A stretch of DNA of 64,000 nucleotides from Epiperipatus broadwayi (taxonomy: Eukaryota; Onychophora; Udeonychophora; Euonychophora; Peripatidae), in contig JAQFVV010006293.1 in assembly GCA_028023455.1 (NCBI GenBank), forward strand, positions 3,295,844-3,359,843, given 5' to 3'. The first letter of the stretch is position 1, and each line of letters starts with the position of its first letter. Under the pieces are notes generated by a model. That model was not told where the DNA came from. It saw only the letters and a list, made by a program, of their open reading frames with translations, and did no database searches. Position numbers and translations under genes: made by a program. This document shows positions 46,502 to 57,372 of the stretch, in pieces.

Positions 46502-47764
46502 ATTAACTAAGACAGAATTGGATTGAAATAGAAATGAGAAATAACATGAAACCAGAATAAATTTAACATATATTTATTAATCAAACAGAACATAAATTAA
46601 TGTGGGAAAAGCACACAGGCTTTATAGCATGAGGATTTAGCATGTCTCCTCATTAAATCATTTATTATTAATATGAATCACTAAGCAGTGCCTAAATAAG
46701 ATTTTGCCAATTCCTATTGAAAATAGTAGCTACTATTTTATTTAAACAGTTAAATAAATATTTTAGGCAAAATATTTATTGCAACATTATTACTTTAATA
46801 AAGTTTGAGCTTATAATTCAGCTCAGAGTAGAGATTGAACCCAGAAACCAAAGATATAAATTTCTGTGGATAGATTAGAGTCAAGGGTTTTCATGACCAA
46901 CACCAGTACCGTGGAACCGAGCGTCATGTTGTTAAAAAGGTCAGGGTGGCTAACATGACTGCCTGGAATTATACAGCAAGTCTTATTAGTGTGCACCCTG
47001 AAAGAAGGTAAGATGAGATGGGAATCTTAAGGAGAAGATGCAGCAAAATGTTAAACATTGAACATGAATTTAATGTATTGAATCCACCAAGCAAAAGTAT
47101 GACATTAATTATTACAAAAATATGGGGCAATAGCCCAGTCAATATTACTATCATGAGCCAATTCTCACAATGCTATATAAAATCAAGTGACATTAGGGGG
47201 ATAAATCAAATATAACAAAACTCTGGTTTATAGGTTTCAATCTATACATAGAAATTATTACAAGGGAGGGGAAAGTATATTTGATCGACTGGCCAAATAA
47301 TTACTGAATATACTTTCATATTACTAAGACTAGTGCATTACTTCAATCTCAATAAGATGGAAATTTAATAGTAAGCCACAATACATTTTTAAATTAAATA
47401 AAATTATAGGAATTCGAACCAGCGAGCATGGAGAATGTCATTAAGAAACAGTTATGGGGAGATATTGGCAATTATATCTCCAAATATTTATTACATTTAA
47501 ATGCTCACTGCTTCAAAGCATTGGCATATAAATAACAAAAATAACAGTAAAAAAAATATAGGCACAACCATAGTGATAGACCAAGGAATTTAATTTAATT
47601 AAGATATTTGTAAAGATATAGACAAGTTATAAAAATGAAATAATATTTACTTTAATGAAAATTTATAATAAAACATTTATAGGTTTTAAAAAATTACATT
47701 ATTTTATAGTTGGCTAACTTTAAACTTTGAAGTAGAAAATTTGAATTTAGAAATAGTTCATTAA
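46502..47764. other. AT-rich DNA with scattered B-box-like words
   Basis: GGTTCGAATTCC on the minus strand at 47420-47409 is a perfect B-box match without a clear A box; AGATTGAACCCAG near 46833 is another such word. They may be the ends of old SINEs. Short frames at 46969-47215 are not recognised. Confidence 0.35.
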
Positions 47765-48225
47765 CACAGAGCTCTGAGGTTGTAGATTGACGTTACTGAT
47801 TGTAGTTGCTGGACTGGATAAGGTGTTGACTTTCAGGTATCGTGGTCTTCTTGAGTAGGTGTAGCTGGACGGTTTTTTGTGGCAGCTCCGGTGGTTGAAG
47901 CATCGGCTAGCAGTGATCGCACCATTCTCTCAATGGATTTAGAAGCAGCCATCACCTTTTCTCAAGTCAGATTTTTCAAAGATCGATCTGACGTGGAGTC
48001 AGCGTGGTGACACTCTCCTAAAATTAATGACTCCTCTCCCAAGCTTAAAATGTACCCTATTTATAATTTTATTAGAAAAGAATCTGTTTCACCTGGAAAC
48101 CCATTAACTCTATCTAAAACATCACACTAAATTGTAAGATTTCTCAATTTGATCAAAAATACTTTTGTTTCGGCTTCCATGATGCCGCAAATCCTCTTCC
48201 AGGTGTCAAAATAGTTTTGCTACAA
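47765..48225 (-). mobile_element. Possible 5' end of an LTR retrotransposon
   Basis: A GC-richer block. Reading the minus strand from 48225: TGACACCTGGAAGAGGATTTG, then an AT stretch with ATAAATAGGGTACA (near 48060), CTTGGGAGAGGAGTCATTAA, CACGCTGACTCCACGTCAG, then ATG at 47952 and a short frame. The layout (possible TATA box, ~100-base leader, start of a gag-like frame) resembles the 5' end of an LTR element or a host 5' exon. No second LTR or pol motif is present. Both readings are open. Confidence 0.3.
47833..47952 (-). pseudogene. Short frame MAASKSIERMV..., 39 codons
   Basis: Opens with MAASKSIERMVRSLLADAS, followed by a Thr/Pro-rich run and QEDHDT before the stop. Composition (Ala, Ser, Thr, Arg) is unlike the Lys/Asn/Ile-rich chance frames around it, and the start codon lies in a GC-richer leader. 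It could be the first part of a truncated gag or a coding exon. No splice donor was found before the stop. Not recognised. Confidence 0.3.
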
Positions 48226-51200
48226 CGGTTTTAATGACTATATTTTTGCTATAAACAAATTTGAGTATATCAATTATCAACTTTCTAACTTTGATTTAAT
48301 CCCAGGTGCAGTGGACTTAAATGCAAATCTGTTTGTGGATAACTTTTTATTTTTAACTAATTTAACTAAAAACTTTTTGCTCCTTTACAAAATAAAATCA
48401 CATCACTCTCTATATATTATTATATAAGGTGAATCATACATCCACATATGAATTTATGTTTACTAAACTTAATAAATTGACAATTCTACTATTTAAAATT
48501 ATAACAAACCATTATTTTATAAAATATAATATTTAAACCATTATATTCGCTGTAACATCTACTAGCTTATGTATGTACAGTGTTTATTCATATATGCATA
48601 TATAATGCTGCGTACCCAGCAATGATAGAAAAGTTTATATGTTTATTTATCAAAATATTCATTTTAATAGAGTTTGAACTCAGCACAGATAGGTTTGGAG
48701 ATTAAACTAAAATGTGCAATGAGAAGGGCTTGAACCTGACCATTGCAATACTTATAATAATTAAAATTAGAAATACTACAAATTATGTAATTAAATATTA
48801 CTTAAATGACTCAAATTTCAAACAACTTAATAGCTTTATAATTATGTCTATCAATATTGATTATGAATAAAACAAAATCGAGTTTTCATTTCATTATTAA
48901 TTACTTTTTTATGTCTAAAGTAGTATAAAATATCAATGTTTTTTGTATGCTTATTAGATAGCTTTCATTAATAATATTAGTCTCTGGCTATTTTTAAAAT
49001 GCTCATAAGATCTTACACCAGATAGTTCCCAAATGGAATTTCTTTAGAACTAGGTAATCAACTTCTATAGATAAAAGAATAATGGTAGATTGAGATTTTA
49101 AGAACTCTGATTGGTTCTAGACAAGTATGCTGATGAATACCAATAGGATTTTTAATTCATTATCATCTGTATAGAACACATCAGAATTATCATGATAAAG
49201 TTTCATTTTTTAATCAAGTGGTTTTTTTCAGATCAAGCAACAATTTCTTTATTCTAATAACATTTTTTACAGTTCTTTCATTGTTTGCTAACTATATTTT
49301 CTGTATGTCCTCTTGGAAAACTCACCGAATTGTCAGAAATGACATTGAATTTTTCAAGTTATTGATTCACTGCATCAATTTTAAATAAATCTTATTCTAT
49401 TATGCCAATCTATTTCAATTCCAGTAAGTGGACCAAAATATTTATTCTTTGTTATAACAATATATGTATTGCTATAGTTGCAAGGAGTATGGTATTCTTC
49501 ACTTCACATGTTTCATAATTTATCTTGATGTAAAATGTATTTTTAATATTCAAATTATAGAAAAGTAATTGTTCAGAAATGTAAACATCACCCTAAGTGA
49601 CATATAACAACAGATCATACTAAAAACAGTCTTGCTTTAAGTTCTTTTTTGCTTAATTGTACATTTATTTATTTACATGCTACTTCTGCTTGATTCACTA
49701 ATCTACATGTATTTTCTGATAATTGTCAACCATAATTCTTTTGCTTTACTGATTCTTTCTAAGTTATCATTATATATTTAGAATATCCTTTAGTTTTTCT
49801 AAGTTTCATCCATGTCTTGTTTTTTACACTTACCAGTTCTTCATCTTTAACTTTTTCAGAATTATCTTTAAACTTACATTTTCTGCTTTATATAATTTTT
49901 TTTAGACAGCTTATTTTTACATCCATTATTTTCTCCAAACTTAACAATTACTAATAAAATTATTTCATCAATCAAAAATCTTGAAGTAGATTATACATTA
50001 AAAATATATAATTTTTATTACATTCAATTAATTGTAAAACTAATTTATTAATATATGCATACAAAGATTTGCAAATCTCAAGTATCATTTTTTTGGATAT
50101 CCATAATCTATGGATTTTTATTAACAGTTTCAGAAAAAAATTGATTAACTAAATATACTACAATTTACAATGTGTTGTCCAACATGGCCTTATTCATTTT
50201 AGAGTACATGAAAGTATAAGTGCTTTTTCACCAGCTTTACTATTCAGTCATCTGACATTGTGGAGAGAAATACAAAATATCCATTTAAGTTTGCATCAAT
50301 TTCTGAATTCATTTGCCATTACCATATATAGTTCATGCATGTTCAAATTTTATTTAATGTATATTTTGGCAATACATTCTTTTAAATTTTTGCAAAACTT
50401 CACTTTTTAAAATTATAATAGAAACTATTTAAAATTATCTAGAATTGAAAGAAAATAAGCACAACTCTGCCATATTGACAATTTTACTGAAATTATAATA
50501 TCTACACATATAATTTCTAATAGGTTAAACCATCATATACTTATCATACAATTTATTAAACTTTTTAAAACTTATTTTTCCAATTTTTAATTCCTTCATA
50601 TAAATAAACAATATCAACTTAAATATAATTAAATTACCCATTTTTTGATACTAACTTACCATTTTAATTGTGTCCTTTTTAATCAGTAAATAATCAATTT
50701 GAATAGAACCAAACAATGTCACTTTACCTTCATATATAATCAAAATAAACACTTTTTATAATTAACAACAGCCACTTTTGAATTCAAAAACCTTGCCATT
50801 ATTGTTTTAAATATAACTATTACTAAGTTTTTGTATGTAAAGATTGTTTATCAGAGTTTGCATCAGATCTAAATTTCACATTATATTCACTTTTTGAAAG
50901 CATACAATGGTATTTTTTTAAATTTTATATTTGATTTCTAAGTTGTGAGATTGTATTCATTATAATTCTTAATCATTTATGAAAAAATATATCAAACTAA
51001 ATATCTGTGAAACTACATTTGTTGATATTAATTTACTTAATTCAATCTCTTTTCTGTTATAATTTTATGCAATTTTCTTCTAAAATATTCTCTTTTTTGT
51101 ATATTGTTTTTCTTCTTATACATTCTTCAGTATTTAGGTTTTCTAAATAATTTACCAATATGTCTAAAACATTGCCAATAAAAACATTTAGTCTTTCCAT

Positions 51201-52019
51201 TTAAATTTTTAATGCATTTTTATCTTTTACTGTCTACTTTTCTGACATTATTTTCTGTTATTATAACATCTTTTTTATTTACTTAAAGTCAATTTCCTCT
51301 TTGAATTAACATGAAGTATCATTACGTTGTTTTTTTTTTTTACCTGCAGATTTTAGAAATGGTTTCCATTGTCAAGATTTTAGAAATCATTGACTTATCA
51401 ATTTCTTTCTGATTTTAACTAATAAACCCAATTGTTCAATTTATTAATATAAGACTTTCATATGAATATTTGTAAGTTAAAACATGTTTGTAACAACAAG
51501 CACAGTTATTGGTTACCATCTTTTTTAAATATTAAAGACAATTTTTTAAACCTATCCAGCCTTGAGCTTTATTAAGTTTACTATTTAAGTAATACATAGC
51601 TTCATTGCAATTTGAAAGTTATAATTGACTATTGGTTAGTTTGCTTTCAGAACAGGTTACATTTGCCTTTTCAATGAGGTTTATTTAAACTTCTTTGAAT
51701 TCATAATCTCACTCTCATAAATTAAGTTGCAATCTTTAGTGTTTATTAAACATATTAGACCACAGATAAAATTAGATATCCACTTTTAATGTAAAAAGAA
51801 GGTTGTCTTATGGACTACTTTCATGTATTTTAAGTTATAATATGTATGAAATTTTTTTTACAAAGAGTTCTTATATATTAAATAATCGTCATTATCATTC
51901 TGAGCATTTTTAAAACTATATGATTTCAAATAAATGTTGAGTAAAATTACCAAATATAAAAAATTTTAAGCCATCACATTTTAGTGGTTGACTATATTTT
52001 AAAAGTGTGGTTGTGTGTG
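48226..52019. other. AT-rich DNA with C-over-G strand bias
   Basis: No feature recognised. Hand counts on sample lines (49741, 49861, 50581) give C 8, 8, 10 against G 5, 3, 0 per 60 bases, so the plus strand is depleted in G. There are many T runs. Confidence 0.4.
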
Positions 52020-52670
52020 TGTATATATATAACAATCATTAAATAGAACGGCTTTAAATGCTGTTACAATAAAGAATACACATTCCCACCTTAGTTCATG
52101 ACAATACTATAATAAGAAAATGAAACATATTATAGGAGATTGCCTTTTATACATAAGGAAGAAGGAGAGAATCCTAATCAATCTAATTAAATTATCTTAT
52201 TATTTTTAAATTGATCTAACAGATCGATTTTTTATTAACAAAGTAAAGAAATTTCTTTTTACTTTTTTAATTTTATATAACAAAGTAATTCACAACGTAA
52301 ATATATACGTATAACATTAAATAGAACTGCTTTAAATTCTGTTATAGTAAACACCTTCCTACCTTAGAAAAAATGAATTCTAATCAATCTAATTATCTTA
52401 TTGTTTTTATAAAGAATTCTAATATATTAAATAAAAAAGTAGTACTTGATGATCAATAAGATAATTAGATTGAATAGGATTCACTCCATCTGCCTTAAAA
52501 ATAAAAAACGATCTCCTTAATTTAGAAAGAGGACCAATAAGAAAATGTTTTATTTTACTATTATAATGTACTAAGATGGGAAGGTCTATTATTTATAGTA
52601 GTAGCATTTAAAGAGGATCTATTTAATGTTATATATATATATTCACGCTGTGAATTATTTTGTTATACAG
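52020..52670. repeat. Repeat family D cluster (forward, partial forward, inverted)
   Basis: F: 52025-52230, TAACAATCATTAAATAGAAC, GGCTTTAAATGCTGTTA, CCACCTTAGTTCATGACAAT, GGAGATTGCC, GAATCCTAATCAATCTAATT. f: about 52270-52410, with leader AACAAAGTAATTCACAACGT, then TAACATTAAATAGAACTGC, CTTCCTACCTTAG, and an internal deletion before TTCTAATCAATCTAATTATC. R: 52445-52668, the reverse complement, from GATCAATAAGATAATTAGAT and GGATTCACTCC through ACTAAGATGGGAAGG to AGGATCTATTTAATGTTA and the reversed leader CACGCTGTGAATTATTTTG. The F copy lacks the leader; f and R have it. Confidence 0.7.
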
Positions 52671-52689
52671 TATATATAATATTTTAAAT

Positions 52690-53309
52690 ACATATTGTCT
52701 ATGCTAAACTTAAAGTAATTAGAAGGGATTTGTAAGCAAACTTTCAAGTTTCCTACAGCTATTCACTCCATCCTTTACAATTGATATACATGACTACATA
52801 CATACATGTGAAAAAGATAAATGATCTCCAATAGGCATATTTCGTGCTGAACCAGCATTCATCGGTTGGTCCAGATCATAATCTGCCATATATATATATC
52901 AGTGCTCAGTTTATATTTAAGATAGTAAATCTTCAAACTTTAATGGATAGGCTTTAATCTTCCCCACTCTACAACTTTTCAGCCACCCATTTCATTAAAA
53001 ATCTATGTTGGAATGCTCAAAGCCTTTGTTGAAACCAATATTATTGTCATACCCATGTTGTCTTTAAGTCACTCTGACCCATCACATATAGGACCTTAAT
53101 ATGTCCATTCAAATGCACAGAAGAGGGATGGGCAGAATACAGGCTAAATATGTAATATTTTAAATACAAGTATATTGTCTATGCTGAACTTAATGTAATT
53201 GGAAGGATTTGAACTCAAACTTTCAAGCTCCATACATACATTCATTTATCCTATACAACTGATACAACTTGACATACATGTGAAAAAGATAAATAACTCC
53301 AATATAACA
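52690..53309 (+). repeat. Repeat family A cluster 2: forward units F and f
   Basis: F (about 52690-53155) carries AATATTTTAAATACATATTG, GCTGAACCAGCATTCATCGG, TTGGTCCAGATCATAATCTG, ACTTTAATGGATAGGCTTT, CAGCCACCCATTTCATT and CATACCCATGTTGTC, all matching the 7.3-kb cluster, and ends GGGCAGAATACAGGC. f (about 53150-53309) repeats AATATTTTAAATACAAG, GGATTTGAACTCAAACTTTC and ACATGTGAAAAAGATAAATA and then stops where a family B piece begins. The 64-codon frame at 53199 is accidental. Confidence 0.75.
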
Positions 53310-53398
53310 TCACATGACCACCACCTCTTATGCTTGTGTATAACTGTATCCATTGATTACTCTAGCTTGTTGTGTGTGGCAATATATATATAGTGAGT
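53310..53398. repeat. Family B fragment inside the family A cluster
   Basis: CATCACATGACCACCACCTC (forward family B opening) is joined to TCCATTGATTACTCTAGCTT and GTGAGTTTTGCCTGTTTT (reverse family B). It is thus itself a tiny inverted pair with a central deletion, placed between the f and R units of family A. Confidence 0.65.
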
Positions 53399-53865
53399 TT
53401 TGCCTGTTTTAATCTCCAATATACTTGTATTTAAAATATTACATATTTAGCCTGTATTCTGCCATCTCTCTTCTGTGTATTTGAATTAACATATTAAGGT
53501 TCTGCATGTGAGGAGTCAGAATATGGGTATGGAAATTGTATTGGCTTTAACAAGGGCTTTGAACATTCCATAATTAGATTTTTAATGATATGGATAGCTG
53601 AAAAGTAGAGGGTGGAGAAGATTGAAGCATGTCCATTAAAGTTTGAAGATTTTCTATCTTAATATAAACTGAGCACTGATTATATATGTGTGGAAGATTA
53701 TAATCTGGACCAACTGCTGAGAACTGGTTCAGCATGAAATATGTATATTGGAGATAATTTTATCTTTTTCACATTTATGTGGCCATGTGTATCAGTTGTA
53801 TAGGATGGAATGGCTGTAGACAGCTTGAAAGTCTGAGTTCAAATTCCTTCTAATTATATATATAT
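53399..53865 (-). repeat. Repeat family A cluster 2: inverted unit R
   Basis: Starts CCAATATACTTGTATTTAAAA, the reverse of the F/f leader, and GCCTGTATTCTGCC, then TGTCCATTAAAGTTTGAAGA, TTTCTATCTTAATATAAACT, ATAATCTGGACCAACTGC, GTATTGGAGATAATTTTATC and AAAGTCTGAGTTCAAATTCC. It ends in TA repeat at about 53865. It matches the reversed forward unit throughout. Confidence 0.75.
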
Positions 53866-54370
53866 ATATATATAAACATTTTCACTTTTATGACAGACTC
53901 TTTAAGAATATTGGTATTAATTTATTGAATACATACTAATTTTATAAAGCTAACCAAATTTTTGTTTTAGCAACAGAAGATAGTTATTAAATTACTTTTC
54001 ATTGTTAATCTATGCTATTTATGTATTTAGGTGTAAGATAAAATATTATAGTTGATCTTTTTTTATTGTTAATGTTCAAGTAGTATGGAGCACCCCCCTT
54101 CCCCCACAAAGTTTATGATTTTATATCTTGATTATTTGAGGTCTCATCAAATTAAAAACTAACTTAAATTTTTAACACAACCAACAAATCAATCTTCCAC
54201 ACCATTTTAAGGATTAATTCTATAATTATAGCAATATGAGATTAAAACAATCAAGAATTAATTTAGCTTATATAGATCTTGTAACATTTGAGCTTATGAT
54301 TTTGAAGCATAAATTTTGTTACAGTGATGAAAACTTAAATTGGTTTTATTGAACAAAAATAATATAGTTT
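53866..54370. other. AT-rich spacer
   Basis: Nothing recognised; a short C-rich patch (CACCCCCCTTCCCCC) lies near 54092. Confidence 0.4.
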
Positions 54371-55332
54371 ATCATGATTTTCAATCACTATCAAATCACA
54401 GCAGGATAAAGACTTCTCAGTTTAATCCAAATTCTCACTTCATAGCCTCTCTTATTCACACAGCATCAGAAAACTTCTTTTTTTCATCTATTTATTTCAC
54501 ATGCAGTCTCTTTCCTCTGGTAATCCAACCTAAACTTCAACTTTATTTATTATCACCTCTTCTAACAATATATCCAGCCTTAATTCTTTTGACAATATTA
54601 GTGAGTTCTATTTGTTCTCTCTCCAATGTGCAGTATTTTGTTTTCATCTCTTCTTGTTATTACTAACATATATCTCTCTACATTTATTGAGTGGTCTGAA
54701 GTTTCTATATTGCTCTTCTGATAGATGTCCAAATTTCATATTTATAAGTATTTTTGGTAAATCACATCTATTAACAACATTCCTTTTCAAAGGCATATTT
54801 CCTTTTAATGTTTAAGTTATTCCTACCAAAAGCATTCTATTCAAAGCTTAATTCTATGATTATTTTTTTTATCTTTTCTAAAAATTTGGCCAAAGTCTTT
54901 GAAATTATTAACTTCTTGAAATTCATGATTATTAATCTTCATTTTCTTTTTCTAAAAAAAATCTTCCATTGGACATTATTTTAATCTTTTCAGCATTTAT
55001 TTTTAGTTCTATTTTCTTATTTTTATCTGATAATTCTTGAATATTTTCTGAAACCCTGAAGCATTATTAGCAAAAACAACTATATCATCTGCAAAATCTA
55101 AATAATTTAAATAATCTCCATGTACTTTTATTCATTTTGCTCCTATTTTAATCCACAAAATATTTTTTGTAGAACTGCTGCAAAAATTTTGGAGATATAG
55201 AATCACTTTGTCATACAGTATTTTCAGTGTTTATCTTTTTTGTATCACTATATAATTTAATTACAACTGTCACATTTTGATAAGATAATACCATGGATTT
55301 ATATTTGATGATCCAAAACCTTAATTACATAT
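54371..55332 (-). pseudogene. RTE-type LINE, copy C (old, 5'-truncated)
   Basis: On the minus strand, the catalytic FADD is at 55095-55084, preceded by LDYLN-like residues. Regions homologous to copy B continue toward 54371: 'GSETW'-like (about 54710), 'RRGDNK'-like (about 54560), and the final 'CGGRG'/'CCTGCTGTGATTTGATAGTG' end matching CATCCTGCAGTGGATTGATA of copy B. It is far more diverged and deleted than copies A and B, with no frame longer than about 60 codons on that strand. The 108-codon plus-strand frame at 54340 is a shadow. Confidence 0.75.
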
Positions 55333-56594
55333 ATATATAGTGCCCTTTTATATTGGTACACCCCATCATAAATTAAATTAGAAGTAAATTTTAAGGGAAT
55401 AATTTTAAATTTTATAAAATCAATATATTTGGTTTGAACCTAAGATCAGTTAAATCAAATTAGTATAAATTCTCTACGTCTTAGTTAAATTACTTATTTT
55501 AAAAACATATAAGAGATAAAAACAATGAAATATAACTTAATAGTATTTGTAATAGTTAAATTTTTTAATAATATTTAAAATTGTAGTGAAGTTTAAATAT
55601 AATCTTATGAATAAAACTGTGCTTTAGAGATAGGTAATCATGTTTGTGCACATATGATATCATAAAGTAATGGCTATTTCTGGTAAAATCTTAATTTATT
55701 TTTAAAAAATGACTAAGATAATATTGATTTTTATTATTCTTATGATAAAAAAGTTTATAGAATAAATTCAGAATTTAGTCTGTACAAGATTAAATTGTTT
55801 AAACTAGTTGAAAGTTAACTGTATTATTTTTATTAAGTTTATTAAAAATATTTTTTTTTATTAGTAATATTTTTAAGAATAATATTGGCTTTAAAAAATT
55901 ATTTAAACTGTTTGTAACTAATTAAATATTCATTATAAAAAGATTAGCAGAATTGACCAATGAGATAATTGTGATTTGAAATGTATTAAAAATAAGCAGA
56001 CTATGTTTTTGGGGAATTGATTAAAAATTTATGAATAGAAAGGAAGTAATTTAGTTCTTTGTAAAATTTAGTTTAAAGTTTTAAAATATTATTTTTAGTT
56101 TAAAAAGTAAAGTAATTATTATTTATTTAATAACCTAAAACTATTTTATAAAGTTTTTTTTAAAAAACTATGGAGTAAAGAAGCCTTAAATCTCTGCTGG
56201 TGGCAAATCAGTATTCAATAACCTGAAAAATATCCTTGGAATTGTTATATTACTAAAAGTACCAAATCAATGGAAGGATAAAATTATGAATTAATGCAAG
56301 CATGTTATAAGATAACAAAGGAGTTAGATAAAAAACTGTGAGTATTATATTAATACAGAATAAGTTAATTACTAAGCAAGCTGAGATAATTCTACATTGT
56401 ATATGTGTGGATAAACTGAAGAAAAAATATTCATGATAAAGTGGATTACAAAATATTTAAGATAATGAAAATTAGATCAGTAAATAATGCTAATGAAAAT
56501 GTTTACTGAAGAAAAGTTGGACTTGATACTAGAAGAAAGCAAATAGAAATATATCTGGCTAATAATTTAAATTAGATAAAATATATTAGATGTT
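55333..56594. other. AT-rich DNA, G-over-C bias begins
   Basis: No feature recognised. From here to about 60.6 kb the plus strand is poor in C. Confidence 0.4.
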
Positions 56595-56967
56595 TTATAT
56601 TAATTTATTAAATGCAAGCAGATGAAATAATAATGTGAAAGGCTGAAACCTTTAACAGATGCATTTATGCATTTTAAAAATGATTAAATGACAGCCAATC
56701 ATATAGTAATAATGACTGCACAAGGAACTCTCAATTAAACATAAGCCAGAGACTTTACAAGAAAAAGATGAAACCCCACCTTCTTCTCTACTTAAATTTA
56801 TATAAATAAGCCAGACTCAAGCATTTTGAACTAAGAGCATGAAGCTTTAAACACCTTCACATTTAATTCATTAAATATTATATGTAATTAAACAATATGA
56901 AATCTTACAATTTACTACGCAGTAAATTTTCAAGTCTAATGAAATGATCATAACAAATGTAAATATA
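56595..56967 (+). repeat. Repeat family C cluster: forward unit F
   Basis: GCAAGCAGATGAAATAATAA, GTGAAAGGCTGAAACCTTTA, ATGACAGCCAATCAT, AATGACTGCACAAGGAACTC, CTTCTTCTCTACTTAAATTT, TATATAAATAAGCCAGACTC, TGAAGCTTTAAACACC and ACTACGCAGTAAATTTT. CCAAT near 56695 and the TATA-like block near 56811 are about 115 bases apart, as in the solo copy at 6690-6935. It is possibly a promoter-bearing LTR-like unit. Confidence 0.75.
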
Positions 56968-57062
56968 TTAATTTATTAAGCACAAGCAGATGAAATAATA
57001 ATAACATGAAAGTCTAAAACCGTTAACAGATGTGCTTTAAAAATGCGTAAATGACAGCCAAT
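56968..57062 (+). repeat. Repeat family C cluster: partial forward unit f
   Basis: ATTAATTTATTAAGCACAAG, CAGATGAAATAATAATAACA, TGAAAGTCTAAAACCGTTAA and ATGACAGCCAATCATTACTG repeat the first ~100 bases of F and then join directly to the inverted unit. Confidence 0.75.
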
Positions 57063-57372
57063 CATTACTGTGAAAATTTACTGCGTAGTAAATCATAAGA
57101 TTTCACGTTGTTTATTTATATATAATTTTAGTGAATTAAATGTGAAGCTGTTTAAAGCTTCACACTCTTAATTCACAATGCTTGAGTCTGGCTTATTTAT
57201 ATATAAATTTAAGTAGAGAAGAAGGTGAGGTTCCATCTTTTTTTCATAAAGTCTCTGGCTTGTGTTTTAATTAAGAGTTCCTTGTGCCATCATTATTACT
57301 ATCTGATTGGCTGTCATTTAAGCATTTTTAAAGCACATCTGTTAAAGGTTTCCGCCTTTCACATTATTAGAA
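57063..57372 (-). repeat. Repeat family C cluster: inverted unit R
   Basis: AAAATTTACTGCGTAGTAAA opens it (itself a palindrome), then AATTAAATGTGAAGCTGTTT, TGCTTGAGTCTGGCTTATTT, AATTTAAGTAGAGAAGAAGG, AGAGTTCCTTGTGCCATCAT, GATTGGCTGTCATTTAAGC and GGTTTCCGCCTTTCACATTA. It is the reverse complement of F over about 300 bases. The 73-codon frame at 57225 is accidental. Confidence 0.75.

Noticed and set aside
54340-54815. 108-codon and 67-codon plus-strand frames with membrane-like segments
   Set aside because: Antisense of RTE copy C; homologous positions in copy B give similar shadow frames.
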